Source: Spongilla lacustris (taxonomy: Eukaryota > Porifera > Demospongiae > Spongillida > Spongillidae). Taken from it: a DNA stretch of 64,000 bases. The stretch lies in the NCBI GenBank assembly GCA_949361645.1, contig OX442417.1:7858275-7922274 (forward strand). The letters are read 5' to 3'. Position 1 is the stretch's first letter. The number at the start of each line of letters is the position of its first letter. Below are positions 59,035 to 64,000 of this stretch, in pieces. The position numbers and the translations under genes were made by a program. The notes beneath the pieces were generated by a model. It did no database searches. It had not been told where the DNA came from and was given only the letters and a program-made list of their open reading frames with translations.

Positions 59035-59697
59035 CAGTGGCGGCCTGGCCGTGGGGGGGGGGGATGACGTGGGGCGCGACGGGCACTGAAGGGCGCCAGG
59101 CGTTCACTCAACTTCACTGTCAATGTATGATGCAGCGCTCAATCGTCGGATTTAATGGTTATACAATCTTGATTTAATTAACAAATTAACTCACCTCTAT
59201 AATATTATATTATATTGTGCGCGGTCATCGCCATTCGTCACGATTTGCTATTTGGCGCGCTAGCGCTAACGTGGAGTCTAAAAGTTACAGGAAGAACTCT
59301 GGTGCATGTAGGCTTGTAGCGTACCGCAGGTTAAAACAAAGAACTTCCGTGAGTACTGACGACAAAGCAACCGCGCCAACGATATATGTATGTAGCTAGC
59401 TGTGCAAGGAAATATGCAACTTCGAAGCAGATCTCATTACTTTAGCTTCGTCCCCAGGCACTGTTTTTTAAGTTGCGGGGGGTGGGGGAAGGGGGCCAAA
59501 AACACGCCCCCGCATCTAAGAAAAAAAAGAACAGGACCTGGAGAGTATTCGTGGGTAGTCCCGTACCCAGACCCAAACAACGTAAGCTTTATCGCTTATG
59601 TACGCTTGGGTCTGGGAACGAGAACTGGGGGGGGGGGGGGGGGGGGCGCCGTTCTCGTGTGTGCCCCCCCTGCCATAAAGTAGCCAGGCCACCACTG
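59035..59697. mobile_element. hAT-type element with 8-bp target duplication (CAGTGGCGGCC ends)
   Basis: Ends CAGTGGCGGCCTGGCC and (G)GCCACCACTG, flanked by gcactctc on both sides (59027-59034 and 59698-59705). 663 bp, non-autonomous. Its left third is shared with a truncated copy in PSMC1 at 21138-21320. Near the right end lies a further hairpin (cgtacccagaccc and gggtctggga). Confidence 0.9.
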
Positions 59698-59888
59698 GCA
59701 CTCTCCCCCCATTGATTGAATCGGCTTGGTTTGGAAACACTGCAGACACACTGGAAATACTCAAAACACTGCAGACACTGGAAACACTACAGACTCTTCA
59801 ATGCATATCCTGGATTGTTCATGGGGATATGTTCATGGCACGTGTAATTATTGATTGAAGGTCAAGGTACAACAGAAACCTTCTCTCC

Positions 59889-61150
59889 CTAATGGTATGT
59901 GAAGACGATTAGATTGAGCACTGGTTCCGGGACCCGATAGCGGCGAGCTCCGGGTACCTGTGAATGAAAATATGCAAAGTCATTACGGGAAAGTGCATGA
60001 GCTAAGGTATTCATCTTCCCTGGCAGGTGGAGTACCTCCAGCTCCAACCCATAGATTGCTTTGTTTAAGAATAGACACCTGATCATGTTCATGGACCATG
60101 GCTCTTTGGACCGTTCCGAGTTCAGATTCGCTACGGCCGCCTCGTTATCGCAGTAGATACTGACCAACTTATTCCTCCAGTACTGACCCCATACCACACA
60201 CGCAAACACCACCGGAAGTGTTATTCGATGCCACTGCCGCATCCAGGGGCCATTCGTAATGAAGCCACCCCTCATTCCACCAAACAGCGCAACCTATCAA
60301 CCTTGATCACAGTTTACCACTACGTCCGGCTGTGCCGGTTCACAACTTTTTCTGGCCAGCACTGACACACCGTTCCAGCATGATAGGAAACAGTGCCACC
60401 AAAGAAGGTCCGAGCTAAAGGAGGAATTCAAACATATCAATCTTAGGTTAGATTTGACACCCCGGAGCAGATCAAGCATTCTACGCAAGAAGGACCTGCC
60501 TGGCTGGACCACCTTGCAGGTGTTTACCAGCTTCCCCACAAGTGACTTCAGATCTCTTGTGGTAGTCACCTTCCTGCCCACTCAAGATTGCATCAGCATC
60601 TTCAACTCCTTCAGCTTCTCGTCGGGTAGGCTGAGCTGTAAACTAATCGAATCCAAATTGACCCCTAGGAAATCGATTGATCTGGATGGACCTACCATTT
60701 TATGTTCTACAAGTGGAACCCCTAGATCACCAAAAATGGCACGCAGTGTCACCAAATAGTTGATGCACTCAGCGTTCAGTGGGGAACCGATGATGAAGAA
60801 ATCATCCAGGTAGTGAATGACGCTACTCATGCCCCCGCTCCCCGCAAACCCAATCCAAAGCATCAGCCGCTGCATTAAACAATTTTGGAGCCGAGCGCAA
60901 TCCAAATGGGAGAAAGGTGTCCGTATACGTCACTCCTTCGAAGCACATACCTATGAGCCAGTGATCGTTGGGATCAACAGGAATTCGATGATATGCATGT
61001 TCAATGTCCATGAGAGCTCTGCGGCCCAACTGTAACATTAGCCTGACTGCCTGGTCGACCGTCGCATATTAGAGAGAGCACAGGGCTGCATCTATTCTGT
61101 CATTCATGCTCGCACCTTCGGGAGACGACAGGTCCAGAATCAGTCTCCAT
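59889..61150 (-). mobile_element. Decayed DIRS-like reverse transcriptase and RNase H
   Basis: Minus strand, in order: KWRLILDLSSPEG (about 61148), ALMDIEHAYHRIPVDP, FLPFGLRSAPKLFNA, the catalytic YLDD within SSVIHYLDDFF, DFLGVNLDS, then LVGKLVNTCKVV and an RNase H-like stretch (VSIYCDNEAAVANLN, LHLPGKMN). Style and order resemble the RT/RNase H of DIRS-type tyrosine-recombinase retrotransposons. Breaks: a TAA near 61070, a frame change near 60830, a TGA near 60580 and a stop before the RNase H part. No recombinase or terminal repeat was found beyond 59889. Inactive. Confidence 0.75.
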
Positions 61151-61156
61151 TTCCCA

Positions 61157-62740
61157 CTAAATCCTTTCGGACAAAGTCACAGACCGCTCCGATGGTAGTT
61201 TCAGCTCACTCCGTAGGTTGACAGATATGTACGATTTCTGGCTGCCGCTATCAAGAATAAATCTGGCCTTCATGTGGACTGCTGTTCTGTTCTTGCTGTA
61301 CACCATGGTAGTAGCCATCTGAAATAACACAGGTGTACGTGCATCAACATACATGGACAAGGTAGCGTTGTTGCTCCTAGATTGTTGAGTTGCAGCCGAA
61401 GTAGATATCCATGGTTGCTGTGACTGATGGGATGACGTTGAAGGGTCTGACACGGAAGGACTTGTTCTTCTTGAGCCATTACAGATGGTAACGTCATGCA
61501 TGTCTACCACGACAGTTGGTACACTTGAGGGATGATTTGCAATCTCTTGAGACATGTCCCTTCTTGAGGCAGACAGCCTTCAGCAGTATTTGTTTACGAG
61601 CCTCTGGATTTGTGACATTCTTACAGGATGTAGAGCTCAGTGAGGATGGATTAGTCGCAACTAGGGCAGCTGCTGTTGGTCGCTCATGGCTACTGCTGAG
61701 CCTCTTCATCTGTGTGTTGGGAGTCTCTTCTTTCATGGCTGTTCATTCTTGTGCTTCTATCTCCTTTTCTGCGACTTCCATCGTCTTGTCCAGATTCCAG
61801 GATTCTGCTCCAACTTTCTTACTGATGATGACACAAAGTTCATGAGGTAGCCACTTCATTAGGATGCTAACAGGCTTCCATATGACTCCGATGGTACTCC
61901 TAGTGATTTCAAGCTCCTAATGTGGCCTTCGGCCTGGTTGTAGATGTGGCGAAGTCTCTTGAGGTCCCGCATCAATGTGACAGCATCACGTTCCAAGAGG
62001 GCGTCCATGTGCTTATTGACAACCTGTTGCCAAATCTCTTCTGGAGGATAGTGATCGCTACAGAGTAATTGGCAGTAGTCAGTGAGAGACAAAGGATGGC
62101 ATTTGCGGCAGACCCTTCAAGCAATGAGTTCAAGTAGTTAAATCGATTAATGTCTGTGAGCTCATGCAGCGTTGGTATGTACCAAGGATTGAAACATGTC
62201 CCAAAACGTGGCCCAGTCAGTTAGTCGTCCATCAAATCGTTTCAGCTCCACCTTTGGAAGTTTCAACTTTGGTGCTCTTCTAGCATCCAGTGGAAGTGCT
62301 GATGTTTGGGCTGTAGGATATAGCGCTCCTCGTTTGGGGTCTATCCTCATCTAAACTCACTGGAACGTCGCGGTTCATCAAGGACTGTTTCTCGCGGACT
62401 AGAGAGGGAAGACTGCAGACCCATGTTTGGCTCGTGTCGCTCGATAGCGCAAATCTCTGATTCCAAATCGATGATAGGCAATTCCACTTTTTCGCTGTAC
62501 ATGTCATCCTGCTCAATCTCTTCCTTAATCTTGTCTTCTTCCGTTTTGGTTTCAAGAATTTCTGAATCAAGTTTCGTAATAGTAGCTTGCTTTTCCCGAA
62601 GATTTCAGCCATTCGTTTGAGTACGGCAAGGTTGACATGAGGAGATTCGATGGTGGTAGTTACCTGATAATTCGGGAGGTGGGACGCAGCCCGCATCCAC
62701 TTGACTTCCTTTTCGCAACTTGTTCAGACATGTTCTTGGC
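61157..62740 (-). mobile_element. BEL/Pao-like gag and protease fragment
   Basis: Minus strand: a charged coiled-coil gag start (about 62600-62480), then LPKVELKRFDGRLTDWATFW (DUF1759-type gag of BEL/Pao elements), HYPPEEIWQQVV, a zinc-knuckle region (CLKKGHVSRDC, KCTNCRGRH) and an aspartic-protease-like ARFILDSGSQKSYIS. Several frame changes separate these parts. Only about 20 bp separate its end from the start of the DIRS-like RT, in another frame. No LTR recognised. Confidence 0.72.
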
Positions 62741-64000
62741 TTCCCAGGATCGATAGGACCATGAACAATATTACGGCTGGAACTGGATTAGAGTAGATTC
62801 ACCCTCCCTCACGCGTACTGCGTCAGATATTGTTCAATATTAATTCTGATCACGTGCACAATAAAAATGAAATGATTTATGCAATGTTCAACAAGAACAT
62901 ACCCTTACACGTCCGATCCATTGAACTAACGAGACCAGCACAGATCTTATGCAACTCCTACACTACATTTTAGTGTCTGCACTAACTCTTAGTCTTATGA
63001 ATTCACACAAAAAATACATACATGTAGTTACATGTGTCAACTGTATAGTTCTACATACCGCTTATGTATGATGTTCAACCCTTTGTTGGAAAGTAGAGAT
63101 GAAAGTATTATTTAAAATTGTGAGCAAACCTCGGGCAATAGCTTCTAGTATATCTTAGTGCACGCCGCCCAAGTTTCCTTTTCCGAGCAACTCCTGCAGT
63201 CTTCATCAGACATAAATCCCTAGGGAACTTTGTCCTATATAAGTCTTGTACTTCTAGGGAATTAAGTCATCCCTGAACGGAAAAAAAACGTATCAGTACG
63301 AAGGAAAGCAAAGCATGCATTCCGCTTTACACTTGTACTCATGTACATGTATATATATATATATATATATAATATAGTTCAAAAGCAAGCGATCGAGGAT
63401 TCGAGGATCAAAGCAACTTATTAACAGTTTCACCGATCGATTTTTTTGTTCCAACTCATTAATAATCCACCGACTGTATAAAGTGTGTACATGTGCCATG
63501 CAGTCAGTTCATTGCCAATTGAGATGAGTTTCTATAATAAAGTGTTCCAAATAGATCATCACACCTTCCTCGTAGTTCATAGCCGCATTCATTGCTCAGT
63601 TGCGTAATAGCACAATATCAACAATGCACGTTCCAGTTTTTACATGTCACTCTTGGAATGGAGGCATGAATTGCTAGGCACCTGGCCATCCACTCACATG
63701 CACTCCTCCGATTTTGAAAACCGAAATAGAATGTGTAATTGCAGCATGGTTCTGATTCGACAAAATGCCCGAGCCCTCCTGTCTCACCCTGACCTTTTAA
63801 AGAGAGATTGTTTTACGTGAACTTGCATATACCGCGGTACTTGTATCTGCATGATCGAAGAGGACATGCAAATATCCATGACTGCACTGAGGTGCAAACA
63901 TCAAATAACGCGTACTTCAATGCATCGTTGACGTCCCAACCAATTTACTAACTTGGCTTCAGTTTGTTCTATATCTGTATTGTAAGACTTCTGACTCAAA
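62741..64000. other. Terminal spacer
   Basis: An AT microsatellite lies at about 63349-63371, and a weak relative of the CCTAGGGAA repeat at 63217-63262. No gene or RNA recognised. Confidence 0.4.

Overview
This is animal nuclear DNA. It shows spliced genes with GT-AG introns, a eukaryotic 26S proteasome ATPase, a Golgi YIPF3-type protein, a lectin-like type I membrane protein, and a dense load of DNA transposons, retroelement relics and satellites. A sponge or another early-branching marine invertebrate is my best guess. It rests on the receptor style (a repeated FN3/Cys-rich module array with a short tail), the compact head-to-head genes and the transposon mix; nothing in the window proves it.

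Layout. 1-1210: a TG microsatellite and a 20-bp minisatellite. 1661-5614 (-): a four-exon gene for a ubiquitin-like plus helical-repeat protein; a 1.74-kb palindromic transposon sits at a TA inside a coding exon. 7383-10872 (-): YIPF3, head to head with PSMC1 (11023-21706, +, 13 exons, 443 aa), separated by about 150 bp that must act as a shared promoter. PSMC1 intron 11 (15580-20916) holds a 1.7-kb DNA element, a 22-bp minisatellite and a decayed reading frame. 22070-22720: a Ty3/Gypsy relic.

23810-41911 (+): a large membrane-protein gene. An N-terminal domain exon is followed by ten FN3-like modules (A, each split by a 68-75 nt intron) alternating with eleven six-cysteine modules (B), then a transmembrane exon. 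All modules are phase 1-1, so exons can be duplicated or skipped without shifting frame. Several copies are broken by small indels, one has lost its splice acceptor, one pair is fused, and a second palindromic transposon lies in an intron.

41912-47033: transposon-rich spacer with GC-rich palindromic repeats and nested hAT elements. 47034-53396 (-): a five-exon gene for a 233-aa MRH (mannose-6-phosphate-receptor-like) type I membrane protein. 53397-64000: repeats and mobile DNA, including arrays of CCTAGG / CCCCCGGAC palindromes, a tandem duplication of about 1 kb, a foldback element, two hAT elements with perfect 8-bp target duplications, and a decayed retroelement in which BEL/Pao-like gag-protease abuts a DIRS-like reverse transcriptase.

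The four ordinary genes are unrelated housekeeping or surface genes; no operon-like cooperation is visible. The unusual biology lies in the modular receptor gene and in the palindromic element families. All exon models were made by eye from splice signals, reading phase and remembered family resemblance.
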